Below, piece by piece: positions 10,183 through 21,913 of a DNA stretch of 64,000 bases. A program made the translations under genes and the position numbers. Within the stretch, counting starts at the first letter, position 1, and every line of letters begins with the position of its first letter. Below the pieces are notes generated by a model that did not search any database, had not been told where the DNA came from, and saw nothing but the letters and a program-made list of their open reading frames with translations. The stretch lies in assembly GCA_036927565.1 (NCBI GenBank), contig JAYESD010000009.1, positions 156,324,929-156,388,928 on the forward strand, in the 5' to 3' direction. The stretch comes from Tuctoria greenei. Taxonomy: Eukaryota; Streptophyta; Magnoliopsida; Poales; Poaceae.

Positions 10183-11454
10183 CTAGCTAGCTGTCGTCGG
10201 CGTCACTTTGGTTGAGCCCCCCCCCCCCCCTCGACCGGGAAGGACCTCCGGACTTAGAGCCTTCAGCTGGCCCTGGTACTGGAGCCACATGGCCAGAGCT
10301 AGCACCCCGGGGAGATGCTGATGCTGAGTGGTTGCCGCCGTTGAAGACCTTCCCCTTCGGGGAGAAGGAGCAGGTCTGACGGACCACCCATCAGAGTGCT
10401 TCAGTTTCCTTTTACGGATCGAGGGCTCGGCCAACTCTTTGCTCTTGCCCACGACTTCAACTCTCTGTCTCAGGACGAAAAGGGGACCACCCTCGGAAGC
10501 TCTGGGGATCACCAACCCGGTGTTTGAATGCCTCTCAACTTCACCGAGGTCGTCAAGCACCGGCATCTTCCATCAGAGCTCCCTACTGAACTCCGCCTCC
10601 ATGTTCAGAGGGAGGAAAGCCGCCGGCGGAGTCAAGTCGTCACCCTCGACATCGATGCCATGCTGGAACTTCTTGAGGTGAAACTCCAAAGCTGCGCCTT
10701 CCAGGTTGGACTTCAAACCAGTCTCGATCCCGTCATCGTCCATCACGATGTTGAGGGCCCAAGCGAGCTTCTCCCTCTTCTTCAACGGATCCCACATGTT
10801 GACCAGGAAGTTGCAGAATACCGCCTTGGGAGTCACCCCTCCTTACACACATTGGCGAATCCTGGACAGAGCAGGGTTGAAGGCGTCCGATAACACCGGA
10901 ACTTCGCTCCAAGCTTCAGTGTCGATGTTGGGGAGGCCTCCGGGCAGCTCCAACTTCTCATGCTCATCTGTCTTGATGACAATCCAATCCTTCTTCCAGT
11001 CGTCCCACTTGCCAGAAGGGAACGGCCGCAAGTACTTGTGTGGGCACTTATTGCGCTTCACAAAATAATAGAAGCTAAGGTACTCGTCACTCTTGTCGGT
11101 GGTGTGGATGGTGAAGAAGGTGCGGAAGAGCTCGACGCAGGGAGGAATACCCACCCACATCTCGCATAAGTGGACAAAGATCGACACCAGAAGAATGGAG
11201 TGGGGGCTAAGGTGGTACAGCTGCAGACCATAGAAGTCTAGCAGCATCAAGAGAAAAGTGGAGAAGGGTGGGATCAGTCCCACCATGGCATAAGAGGAGA
11301 AGTACACCATGTCGCCGGCATGCTCCTTCTTGAATGGAAGCTTGCCGGCGCAAACTTGGTGGTTGAAGAAGTCACTGGACCACCCCATGAGGGCCCGAAC
11401 CTTCTTCAAATCATCGTCGGTCTTAAGTCGGCACTTGCGGAGACCCAACTCCAT
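10183..11454 (-). pseudogene. gypsy antisense ORF, N-terminal 'putative gypsy type transposon' domain
   Basis: From the minus-strand ATG at 11452-11454 about 200 residues match my recollection of the family known as PF04195, 'putative gypsy type transposon'. Visible landmarks are FFNHQVCAGKLPF, a hydrophobic segment FSTFLLMLLDFYGLQLYHLSPHSI, the EMWVGIPP motif near residue 110 and FRTFFTIH. An in-frame TAA near 10840 and an in-frame TGA near 10570 interrupt an otherwise continuous frame that runs on into a Lys/Arg and Ser-rich linker to about 10183. A homopolymer of C at 10218-10230 lies at its end. Function is unknown; it is transcribed opposite to pol in intact relatives. Confidence 0.75.
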
Positions 11455-11990
11455 CGCAGCACAGCGAGGCGAGAGATGAAAAGTAGGCTAAAGTTGGAGG
11501 ATTCGAGCACAAGTTCAAATGAAGGCGTAAAGAATCCCCAAATGGTGCGCGCTTTCCTTCTTAAGTAAGCCCCCGCAACGCTTAGATGGAAATCGCAGAG
11601 GAGCCTACGATACAATTCAAAAACTTCACCCTACAAGTGACAAGGGCGCCCAGGGCCACCCTGACGATCAAGTCGATGTCCTTACCCCAGGCGAACGGTT
11701 GTCATCATGAAAGGCGGAAAGCCCGAGGGCGGAGGCCTGACAGGGCGCGCGGAACCGATACGGTTTTCGTATCGGGAACCGCCGACCTTCAATTGCGTGA
11801 GATCGACACGCTCAGATCTCACCTGCCGCATCCTGGATGTTCCACGCGGCGTTGGTTTAACTGCGAAGTACAGCCAACGGCACATCCGAAGACCCTTGAA
11901 GACACGGCTCAAAAACCGAAGGATGGACCCACCTCTGGCAGAACGACTTCATCCAAAAGGTCTCTCCCAGAGGTGGGCCCAGGGGGCCAC
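11455..11990 (+). other. gypsy 3' internal region with polypurine tract
   Basis: The stretch holds no credible gene in either strand. It would be the 5' flank of the antisense ORF. Its last 20 bases (11971-11990) are a purine-rich tract that is identical in layout to the tract directly before the 3' LTR of the second gypsy copy at 38951-38971, and it is followed at once by the LTR start TGTCGG. Confidence 0.75.
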
Positions 11991-13909
11991 TGTCGGTACC
12001 TTGCGTACCGTATACCCCTTGGGATTACAAGAAGACCAAAGGAACTTCACCTGTCTGAGTTGAAGACCTTTGAAGGCCCCACGTGTCATACGGGACTGGA
12101 CCTGCCTCCCTTCTATGGTTAGTCCCCGGTGCTGCCATGTGTATACTGCAACCGGAGCTACGTACCACACATGGGAAAGCTCTGGGTTAAACACTTGCAC
12201 GGCATCCCGGGACCTAACCCACGACAGAGGGAAGCTCCGGTACCGACACATGTACAACTGCACCGAACCTACCCATCCCATACGATAAGCTCTGGATCTG
12301 CCACGTGTCCAACCTCTAGACCTTCAGCCTCAACAATCGGACAGGTGTACCTCCAACGGCTCGGACCTACGAGGGACAATCAAATCCTTTGTCGGGGTGT
12401 CAAACTGACACCTCCCCCGGACCTACTCGGGAGTGGTCCGCGGAGGTTCGATGTGTTATCGGGGGGCTAGTCCTAGCAAAATCAAATGCAGTGGACGATG
12501 AACACGAGGGATTTACGTGGTTCGGGCCGCCTGAGCGTAATACCCTACTCCACGGTGGTTTGTGTGTTGTATTCCTTGAGTCTGTATCCTAGTCTGAGCG
12601 GAGTTGTCTAAGCCGGTGGTCGCTCGGTCCTTTTATAGTCCAAGGTTGAGCAGCTTACAGGTGGGGCCCGAGGCGCGACAAGTGGCCCCGGTCATACCGA
12701 ATCCGCCCTAAGATCTAGGAGTAAATGTTATCCCCTGACAACGACTTCAATGTGTCGCCTGCCCACACCCTGCTGCAGGGCTACGAATAGTCCCCTCATC
12801 ATGGTTGGCTCTGTCTTGTCTGTTCCGTCGGGGCTTCTCATTGGTCCGCCGTACGTAGTAGTTCGGCTCTAACCAGTTATGACAAGACCGGCCACAGTCC
12901 ACTTGACTTATGAGTGCGAGCTCCCGTTCGACTAGGGAACATGCGCGTCCTAGCTTTGGCATCCTAGGCATGCCTCCCTTTTCTGACCCTTCCGTGGGGA
13001 AGCTCAGGCTTGGTGCCTCCTATCACGTGGCACCTCCCGGCCCTTACCTCAGCAGGATGCTCAGTTCCCGGAGGTTGGGTCTGGAGCTGCTGGAAACTAG
13101 CAGCGTAGGACCCTCAGAGGGACGTCCGGGTCCAGGGGGTGGACTCGGAGCTGCGGGGATTGTCGCAGTACTGGACCCTCTTCCCAGGAGGGGAAGTCCG
13201 GAGCCGCTATTCTAGCGGCCTCGTCGGATCATTCCCCAGCGAGGTGGTGGGCCCAGGGCCGCAGTCGGCGAGGAGGCACTGGACTTTCCCTCGATGGAGG
13301 AAGCCACTGTACCACTTGCCACGTAGCGCTCTGGGCCCATGTCAGGCCTCGCCCCAGTGGGCGGTGGGCCCAGTGTTCTTTTATCCCTGTACCCAGGGAT
13401 ACCCGGTTCGCCACGCACCAACAGACTTCAAGACCCGATTAAGTGTCATTAATACCACATTAATGACACACGATCGGATGGCCCTTAATTCCAGTAACGG
13501 CACTGTCAAAGCCCGTTACCACACTATTAAGGGTAATTAACCTCATTAATTGTGTATTAAGCATCAATAATTGCCAGGGCCACATGTCGGGCCAGGCTAG
13601 CGATGTAACGACCAGTCTTTGTGCTATAAAAGGACTGGTTGAGCAATACCCAGGGAACTCTCGACTCTGGGAACTCTCAACTCTTAGACACTCTCATACT
13701 AGGCACTTACACACGCTCACAAGTGCTTAGACGCTCAATACAACAACTGCATACCCCATGGAGTAGGGTATTACGCTCAGGCGGCCCGCGTAAATCCTTG
13801 TGTCTACTTGCCATCGTGTTCTGAATCTCTGCGCGCCCAATACCGAACTACAAACTCTGCGGGCTACCAACAGTAGTACCGGGAGAATTGCCGGAACAAC
13901 AATCTGACA
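11991..13909 (+). repeat. 3' LTR of gypsy element 1 (interrupted)
   Basis: The LTR starts TGTCGGTACC and ends CTGACA. After removing the nested solo LTR at 12390-13423 and its 5-bp duplication it is about 880 bp, close to the 863-864 bp of the LTRs at 34588 and 38972 to which it aligns along its whole length. A TATA box, TATAAAA, lies at 13625-13631, followed by a block near 13760-13800 (GGAGTAGGGTATTACGCTCA) that all LTRs of this group share. Confidence 0.88.
12390..13423 (-). mobile_element. nested solo LTR, reverse orientation, related gypsy family
   Basis: Compared with the intact LTRs of the second gypsy copy, a 1034 bp segment interrupts this LTR. It begins TGTCGGGG and ends CACCAACA and is flanked by TCCTT at 12385-12389 and GACTT at 13424-13428, a decayed version of the GACTT expected from the uninterrupted LTR. 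Its minus strand carries a TATA box (about 12635-12645) and the same block GTAATACCCTACTCC-type sequence (reverse complement) as the host LTR. It is therefore a solo LTR of a related family in opposite orientation. Confidence 0.8.
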
Positions 13910-15394
13910 AACGTAAAAGACTCAAGCGTAGAAATTAGAGTTTCTATAGTGTTGAGCTTAGATGAGCCGTATCATGTGTGAGGGTGGATGTATCATGTGC
14001 ACTGAGATCATTCTAGAGGGTTCAATGTGGTGGTTGAGAGAAAAACCTAAGTGAGAAGCCAAAATGAGAGAAAACCCTAGGAGGTCGGACTAGTCCGGGC
14101 CTCACGGCCGGACTAGTCCAGCCAGTCAGAGTAGTCCGTTTCGAGTGGACTAAATGGCTCTGGATGAATTTGGACTTGTCCGTATGGGTACGGACTATTT
14201 CGTTCATCCCTTAGTGAAGTTGTGCTAAGTCCTGGAAAACTGGACTTGTCCGTTTTGGGACGGACCAAAGCATTCTGTAAGAGTTCGGACTTGTCCGTTG
14301 TGGAACGGATTAGTCCATTGTGACTTAGTGAGAAAAATTGAGCCAAACCCTAGAGGGTCGGACTTGTCTGCCCCTGTGGTCGGACTAGTCCAGGCGTAAC
14401 TAGTTCAGACGTTTTGGGACGGACCAAACATTTCTGTCCTACTTCGGACTAGTCCGTTGTTGACTGGACTAGTCGGTATTGTCAGTGGACGTTTGAAATT
14501 CAAACGTTGGTGCACACGTCATCTATTTTATCGATCGATGACGTGAAATTATCGGTGGTCCCAAAAGATCGGACTAGTCCGTGGCACAGGGTCGGACTAG
14601 TCTGGGGTTGTCCTGGTGATAATGCTTAGTTGCCGGGACCCCTATAAAAAGGGGACCCCCGACCCCCTATTTGATAACTCTTGAACCCTAGCGCCGCCAC
14701 AAGTGACCTAGAGACTTCCAAAGCCTTCTACTCGTCCTACTAGCCCTCTAAGACCAAATCTTGAAGATATTAGGGTTTGGGAAGGAGAGTGAAGGAAGAT
14801 CATCACACTTTGGCTCTCGGTTTGATCTCTTACATATTGTGTTGTGTTTTGTGGCTTGTGTGAGTTGAGCTTCGTGTGCTCCTCATTGTATTGATTTGTG
14901 GGAGCATCAACTTGTGAGCAGCCCCAATCAAACTTGGTGATTACCCATTGATATAGTGGAAATCAAGTCGGCCATTGTGGTGGCTTGGTGATAAAAGGGT
15001 CAAGTGAGACCCGGTCCTTGTGTGGACTTCTCAACGTGGATGTGGGCTTCTTCGTGGAGCTGAACCACAGGATAAATCTTGTATCGCTTGTCGCTTTACA
15101 TTTCGTAATCACTAGAATTGCTTTTAGAGTTCATATTGTTCATTGTTGAAATCTTGCAACCTAAGTGCTTTAACTTTTCAATCCAAGTTGTACTAGGTTA
15201 CAACTTATAGTATTTATCTTGGTGAACTAAAATTCTGCAAATAACTTGTAGAAATCAAGTTTTTAAGTTTTCTCCCTGTGTTGAGCGGACTAGTCCGGCC
15301 CTGTTCTGACAAGTTCGGCCTCAGTGTTTTAATCTCGTTTGACTAAACCATTTCAGGTCTTATTGCCTATTCACCCCCCTCTAGGCGACTTTCA
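13910..15394 (+). repeat. 5' LTR of SIRE-like copia, left end lost
   Basis: It aligns to 24133-25621 of the 3' LTR over its whole length with many point differences. The first 140 or so bases of the LTR are absent because the gypsy insertion removed them from the window. TATA box TATAAAA at 14643-14649 lies in a CCCCTATAAAAAGGGG near-palindrome. Many copies of a CGGACTAGTCCG-like palindrome are scattered over 14090-14600 and again near 15290. The LTR ends ACTTTCA. Confidence 0.9.
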
Positions 15395-15396
15395 AT

Positions 15397-15408
15397 TGGT
15401 ATCAGAGC
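15397..15408 (+). other. primer-binding site, initiator Met tRNA
   Basis: TGGTATCAGAGC lies 2 bases after the LTR end. It is the standard site where initiator methionine tRNA primes minus-strand DNA synthesis in plant copia elements. Confidence 0.9.
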
Positions 15409-15446
15409 AAGACTCTCCATCAAGAGTCTAACAACTCGGAGAGGAA

Positions 15447-17362
15447 ATGGCCGGAAGGGGTGACAATGAGGTTCTGGTAGTCATTGATGACACCAAGACG
15501 AAGAACATCAATGTTCTTCAAGATGATCCAAATGACGACGAGGAAGTTCTTATGCTCAAGGCACGGTTTCGTGAGAAGCTCAATGTGCCCAAGAAGGAGA
15601 TCAAGTCAATTGCTCCGATCAACGTCGACAATGGGAGTAGTTCACAAGACTACTCCTGGTATCCTTACAACTATGAGCAACTAACCACAAGCAACCATTA
15701 TTTATCTATTCCCATTGGCAAACCTCCTCAATTTGATGGAAATGATTACTCTATGTGAAAGCATAATATGAAGATGCATCTCATTTCCTTAAACCCTAGT
15801 TTGTGGCAAATTGTCATGACATGTGTGCATCTTCCCAAGAATGAGGAAGACATTACTTCGGAGCAAGCCATCCTTCTTAATCGCAATGCTCAATCCCTCG
15901 GAGTAATCACCTCGTCATTGACACGAGAGGAGTTCAACCGTATTGAAGGATTGGAGGTGGCCAAGGAGATATAGGACACCCTCAAGACGACACATGAGGG
16001 GAACCGTGTCATAAGAGAAGTCAAGATAGAAATGATTGAAGGAGAGCTTGGGAGGTTCACCATCATGGATGGTGAGTCCCCCCAAGACATGTACAACCGC
16101 CTCAAGACTCTCATCAACAAGAGTCGATCTTATGGAAGCACCCGGTGGACCGACCATGAGGTGGTAAAGAGGATCATTCGAGCATTCATGTCTCGAAACG
16201 TCACTCTTTGCTCACTAATTCGTTAGAGTCTGGGTTTCCATAAGATGACTCCCGAAGAAGCGTTAGGGAGGATTACCAACCATGAGATGATGGAGCAAGA
16301 AGCTATATTCTACAACGATCTACAAAAGCTCTCTTCCTCCAAGAAAATAGATGTTGCACTCAAGGCAACATCTTCAAGACCCAAAGAAAAGGAAGAAAGT
16401 GATGAAGAGAGCCCCAACACCGATGAAGAAGAGACACTCTTCATCAACAACTTCAAGAGGATGTGGAAAAGAAAGAGGGGGGGGGGGCTATCATCGTGAA
16501 GGAAAGAGCAAAGACAAGCCCAAGACAAGGTCAAAGAGGGCTTGCTGCAATTGTGGCAAATATGACCACTTCATTGTGGATTGCCCACATGAAGAGAACA
16601 AGAAGAAGAAGGAGGGCAAGTCCCATGAGAAGAAACACTTCAAGAAGAAGAAGAAATCGGGACATGCCCACCTTGGGAAGGAGTGGGATTCAAATAAAGA
16701 ATCCTCCTCTGATGAAGAAGAGAGAGTAGCAACCATTGCTTTAAAGAAATCAACCACAGAGAACAAGCTCTTCCCCAACTTGGAGAAATCAAGGCCAACT
16801 TGTCTCATGGCCAAGGATGGAAGAAAGAAAGTTAAATCTAAATCCTCTTATTCAATTTCTTCTAATGATGATCTTGATAGTAGTAGTGAAAATGAACATA
16901 TGCTTAAAGATATGAGAAAAAAGTATCTTGAAAAGATTGAGGTTGTTAACAGATGAAATATTTGAGAATGAAGAGATCATCAACCGTCAAGAGGACATGC
17001 TCATCCAACAAAAGGAGAGATGTCAAGAGTTTGAGGAGCTCTTGGAGCTTGAAAGAGGAAGAATCAAGGCACTTGAGCGTGAACTCGCTTTGAGCAAAGA
17101 AACTTGCTCAAACCTTGAGAACACTACAATTGTGCTCAAGGATGAACTTGTGAGCTTGACAAAGGCTAACAAGATCCTTGAAACACAAGTGAAGTCTCTC
17201 AAGGTCAATGCACCTTCTTCCTCTACAAGCTCATCTTCCGCGAGTATCAAAACTGAAGCACCTCAATCTTGCAAATGCTCAAACTTGATTATAAAACTTA
17301 AAGATGATCTTAAGTTGGAACAAACCAATCAAGCACCAAAAGGTGGCACATTTGACAAGTAG
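15447..17362 (+). pseudogene. copia Gag with zinc knuckle and coiled coil
   Basis: The first ATG after the primer site, 15447, opens a Gag that continues through several breaks: stops near 15756, 15972 and 16224 and a frame change around a run of ten G at 16481-16490. The UBN2-type core is seen at 15768-16226 (RIEGLEVAKEI and MYNRLKTLINK segments). A CCHC zinc knuckle C-x2-C-x4-H-x4-C lies near 16543-16585, preceded by Lys/Arg-rich sequence. The segment 16928-17362 is a Glu/Leu/Lys coiled coil, a feature of SIRE-type Gags. Gag would form the virus-like particle and bind element RNA. This copy is defective. Confidence 0.8.
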
Positions 17363-17365
17363 AAT

Positions 17366-18890
17366 ATGACATATGGACGTAGTGCATATACCAACACAAG
17401 ACATCCCCTTGTCAAGGATGGTCTTGGCTATTCTAGGGAGAGTAGGCACAATGCCAAAACTCCCAAGAACGACAATGACTTGATTGTTTTTGTTAACGTA
17501 GGTTCATACAACATTAAGGAAAAGAACATTGCTACATCACCCAAAATGCTTAAGAAGGAACCCCATCATATGTTTCATGATTTTGATGCATCATATGTTT
17601 TATTGATGAACAAGTTTGGAAAGACCTATGCTAGTTATGTTGGGCCACACCGCAAGAGTCCTAAACCTTGTGTGTGGGTGCCCAAGTGCCTCTTGACTAA
17701 CATCAAAGGACCCAACACTACTTGGGTACCTAAAGCCAAGGCTTAAATCCTTCTTGTAGGCATACTCCTTCGGTGGAACCAAATGAGTTCTTGATAGCGG
17801 GTGCACTAATCATATGACGAGAGAGAGAAAAATGTTTGTGGAGTATGAGCAAAATAAAGATCTAAGTGAAGGAATCTATTTTGGGTACAATAGCCAAGGA
17901 AAAAATCATTGGCACTAGTAAAATTGCTATATCCCCTAATCATACACTTTCAAATGTTTTGCATGTTGACTCACTTGATTATAACCTCTTGTTCATATCA
18001 CAACTATGTGACAAAGGTTATAATCGTCTCTTTACTAATGAGGGTGTGACAGTCACAAGGAGAAGTAATGGCTCAATTGCTTTTAAGGGTGTACTCAAGA
18101 GAAAACTTTATCTTGTGGATTTCTCCGCAGATAAAGCTCAACTTGATACATGCTTAATTGCAAAAACTAACATGGGATGGCTTTGGCATAGAAGTCTATC
18201 CCATGGTGGGATGAGAAACTTGCAAAAACTCTTTAAGGGCAAGCACATCCGTGGTTTAAAGAATGTTGTGTTTGAAAAGGATAGGCCATATAGCGCATGC
18301 CAAGATGGAAAGTAAGTTGGAGATCCACATCCATCCAAGAACATTATGACGACAACAAAATCATTGGATCTTCTACACATGGATCTCTTTGATCTAATAA
18401 CCTACATAAGTATTGGCGGTAACAAATACGGTCTTGTTATTGTTGATGATTTTTTCACGTTTCACTTGGGTATTCTTTTTGCATGACAAGAGTGAGGCTC
18501 AAGGTGTCCTCAACAAATACCTAAAAAGAGCTCAAAATGAGTTCTCCTTAAGTATGAAGACCATAAGGAGTGACAATGGCACCGAATTCAAGAATACTCA
18601 AGTTGAAGAGTTTTTGGATGAAGAAGGCATCAAGCATGAGTTCTCGGCCCCCTACTCCTCTCAACAAAATGGGGTGGCCGAGAGAAAGAATACTCTAGTT
18701 GAGATGTCAAGAACCATGCTTGATGAGTACAAGACGTCAGACCGGTTTTGGGTGGAAGCGGTTAACACCGCTTGTCATACTATAAACCGGTTATATCTTC
18801 ACCGCATACTCAAAAAGACGTCCTATGAGCTCCTAACCAGTAACAAGCCTAACATTTCTTACTTTCGTGTTTTTGGGAGCAAATGATACA
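17366..18890 (+). pseudogene. copia Gag C-terminus, protease and integrase
   Basis: 17366-17746 encodes a segment ending in repeated W-V-P-K motifs typical of the end of SIRE-type Gag. A protease active site D-S-G-C-T-N-H-M-T is readable near 17793-17820 but out of frame with what precedes it. 17866-18315 continues the protease and the pre-integrase domain with LWHRSLSHG near 18180. The integrase core lies in 18413-18886 with R-S-D-N-G-T-E-F near 18570 and the Glu of Q-Q-N-G-V-A-E-R-K near 18660. A stop near 18313 and frame change near 18450 break it. Confidence 0.82.
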
Positions 18891-19023
18891 TTCTCAACAA
18901 GAAGCCTAAGACTTCGGAGTTCGCTTCCAAGTCCGATGAGGGTTTCTCGCTTATAACTCAAACACTTACGCCTATCGTGTATTCAACAAATCCTCCAGAA
19001 TTGTTGAAGTAGCATGGGATGTA

Positions 19024-20978
19024 GTGTTTGATGAGACTAATGGCTCCCAAGTGGAGCAAGTTGATCATCATGTGCTAGATCAAGAAGAAGCTCCACGGGT
19101 GGTGATAGGAAGAATGACACTTGGAGGCATTCGACCACAAGAACAACCTCAAGACTCAAGTCATCAACCTATGTCTCAAGCAAATTCTTCCTCAAATGAT
19201 CAAATTCAAGTCCCCCAAGATGTGCTCCAAGAAGATGAAAATGGAGGCATCAATCAAGGGGGAGACAATAAAAATGAGGAAGACGAAGATGAAGATTCAA
19301 GACCTCAAGCGCCTCACTCAAGAGTGCTCCAAAGTGTTCAACAGAACCATCCCGTTGACAATATACTTGGAGACATCTCCAAGGGAGTAACTACTCGATC
19401 TCTTGTCGTAAATTTTTGTGAACATTACTCTTTTGTTTCTTCTTTGGAGCCTCACAAGGTTGAAGAAGCACTACGAGATCCGGATTGGGTGATGGTCATG
19501 CAATAAGAGCTCAACAACTTTGAAAGAAATCAAGTATGAGAGCTCGTGAAGAGGCCTAATGCGAATGTTGTAGGCACCAAGTGGGTGTTCTGCAACAAAC
19601 AAGATGAGCACGGGGTGGTTACAAGGAACGAGGCACGACTTGTGGCCAAGGGGTATTCACAAGTCGAAAGTTTGTATTTCGATGAAACCTTTGCTCTCGT
19701 AGCTAGGCTTGAGTCAATTCGTATATTACTTGCCTTTGCTACTCACCATGATTTTAAGCTATATCAAATGTACGTCAAGAGTGCATTCCTCAATGGTCCA
19801 ATCAAGAAAGAGATGTATGTGGAGCAACCCACCGGCTTTGAAGACCAAGAATTCCCAAGCCATGTGTATAGATTGTGTAAGGCTTTCTATGGACTCAAAC
19901 AAGCTCCTAGAGCTTGGTATGAGTGTCTTAGAGACTTTTTAACTCAAAATGGTTTCAAAATTGGAAAGGCGGATTACACTCTATTCACTAAGCACTTTGA
20001 TGATGATTTGTTTGTTTGCCAAAAATATGTCAATGACATTATATATGGTTCTACTAACAAAGATTTTTGTGATGAGTTTTCAAAGATAATGACGGAGAGA
20101 TTTGAGATGTCCATGATGGGGGAGTTGAAGTTCTTCCTAGGTTTTCAAGTGAAGCAACTTAAGGAAGGCACTTTCATTGTCAAACAAAATACACACAACA
20201 TATACTCTAGAAGTTTGACATGAACAAGGCCAAACCCATCAAGACTCCTATGACAATCAATGGGCATCTTGATCTCAATAAAGATGGTCCAAGTGTGGAC
20301 CAAAAGGTATATCACTCCATGATAGGCTCATTGCTTTACTTATGTGCATCTAGGCCCGATATCATGCTTAGTGTGTGTACGTGTGCTAGATTTCAAGCTG
20401 CTCCTAAGGTGTGTCATTTGACCGTCGTCAAGAGAATTCTTAGATATTTAGTTCACACACCAAGCTTAGGACTTTAGTACCCCAAGGGATCTAAGTTTAA
20501 CCTCATTGGATATTCCGATGCGGATTATGCGGGGTGCAAAGTTGATAGGAAGAGTACCTCCGGAACTTGCCAATTCCTTGGTAGATCTCTAGTGTCTTGG
20601 TCCTTAAAGAAACAAAACTCCATTGCTCTTTCCACAGCCGAAGCGGAGTATGTCGCCGCCAGAAGTTGTTGTGCACAACTTCTTTTGGATGCGACAAACT
20701 CTTAGGGACTATGGCATAAACTTGCGCCATACTTCCCTCCTATGTGACAATGAGAGTGCCATCAAAATAGCCCACAATCTAGTTGAGCATTCAAGGACCA
20801 AACATATCGATATCCGCCACCACTTCTTGAGAGATCACTCCATCAAATGAGACATTGCAATTTCCCATGCGAGAATCGAAAAACAATTGGCCGATATTTT
20901 TACCAAGCCCTTAGATGAGAGAAGATTTTGCGAACTTAGGAGTGAGCTCAATATACTAGATTCTCGAAATGTGACTTG
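19024..20978 (+). pseudogene. copia reverse transcriptase and RNase H
   Basis: 19024-19506 is the acidic, Gln-rich linker after integrase. The RT starts at about 19546 with NVVGTKWVF and contains CKAFYGLKQAPRAWYE near 19880-19925. The catalytic motif reads Y-V-N-D-I near 20025-20045, so one of the two catalytic aspartates is asparagine. A frame change at 20220 leads to the RT thumb and RNase H (20220-20477), a stop at about 20475, and RNase H continuing to a stop near 20978 with the DIFTKPL motif near 20894. Loss of the aspartate and multiple breaks make it inactive. Confidence 0.85.
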
Positions 20979-21363
20979 AAGTCTTACACACCTGATTGTT
21001 ACTTCAAAATTCACACATGATTGAGAAAACTCTCCTCCCTCAATTTTCTACAAATTATTTTGAATAATTGAATCTTTATGAATTATGGTCATAGTTTGAT
21101 TGTTGATTGCTTATTTACCATGTTTACAAAGATCTTTTGTGAAAATCTAGTCCAAAAGGATCAAATATCAATTAAAAACTCAATATATATGAGTTTTCAG
21201 CCTTTGAACCGGACTAGTCCGCCCTTCGGACCGGACTAGTCCGGATGTTCAGAGTAGTCCAGACCCAGTCTGCTGGCCGAAAAAGTCCGGGTCCCCAACC
21301 GGACTAGTCTGGCCCCTGGGCACTGAATCTCCCCAGGGACACCTCGACCTCACCACTCCCATT

Positions 21364-21401
<38 letters not shown>

Positions 21402-21913
21402 AAATGCATGAAAAACACACCCAAATCGGCGATTTTCGATTCCAACCACCAAATTTTGATTCTAATCCATGGATTGAAGTCCTAAGGTATGTGGGAACTC
21501 TTCCCCAAGCATCGGAGGCCGATTCTTCATCCACATTTCATCGTTTCGAATATTTGAAGAGGTATTCTTGACCTAACCCCAAAACCTTCGAAATTCAATT
21601 CTTTTAGGTCTTTTGATAGAAACTTCTTCACAAATGTTGTTGTCTACATCATTGTGATCCTGCACCTCGAATTTGTTGGTAGGATCCGTAGATTTTCCAA
21701 AATTTATCTAGATTAAGGTTCTTGTTGTGTGAATCGGACTAGTCCAGCCACAGGGCGGACAAGTCCAGCTTGCACGGACTAGTCCGTCCCTTGGACGGAC
21801 AGGTCCGGGTTACACACTGAAAACCCTAACCTTGATCAGTTTTGTGAATTCTAACACAATGTCCCTACTTCTTTGGACTCATACAAACTCTTTTGCATCT
21901 CTTATCAGTGACA
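20979..21913 (+). other. spacer between pol and the env-like ORF
   Basis: No supported ORF was found. The stretch has further CGGACTAGTCCG-like palindromes at about 21210-21320 and 21735-21810, the same motif as in the LTRs, and a (CT)n tract at 21368-21398. Confidence 0.65.
21368..21398 (+). repeat. (CT)15 microsatellite
   Basis: An uninterrupted CT dinucleotide tract of 31 bases lies upstream of the env-like ORF. GA/CT tracts can bind GAGA-type factors in plants, but here that is only a possibility. Confidence 0.9.

Larger units (their letters stand above)
1..13909 (+). mobile_element. Ty3/gypsy LTR retrotransposon, Tat (Retand-like) clade, 3' part
   Basis: This is a plus-strand Ty3/gypsy element whose 5' LTR, gag and start of protease lie left of the window. 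Seen: decayed pol to about 4019, a long 3' internal region with opposite-strand ORFs, a purine-rich tract at 11971-11990 and a 3' LTR at 11991-13909. A second, RNase H-like domain between RNase H and integrase and the antisense ORF in the 3' region are traits known for the Tat clade (Retand, Grande, Ogre). The element ends in CTGACA at 13909 and is followed by AACGT, which corresponds to GGCGT in the intact LTR of the copia host, so it was inserted into that copia 5' LTR. Two solo LTRs are nested inside it. Several in-frame stops and frame changes show it is dead. Confidence 0.9.
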
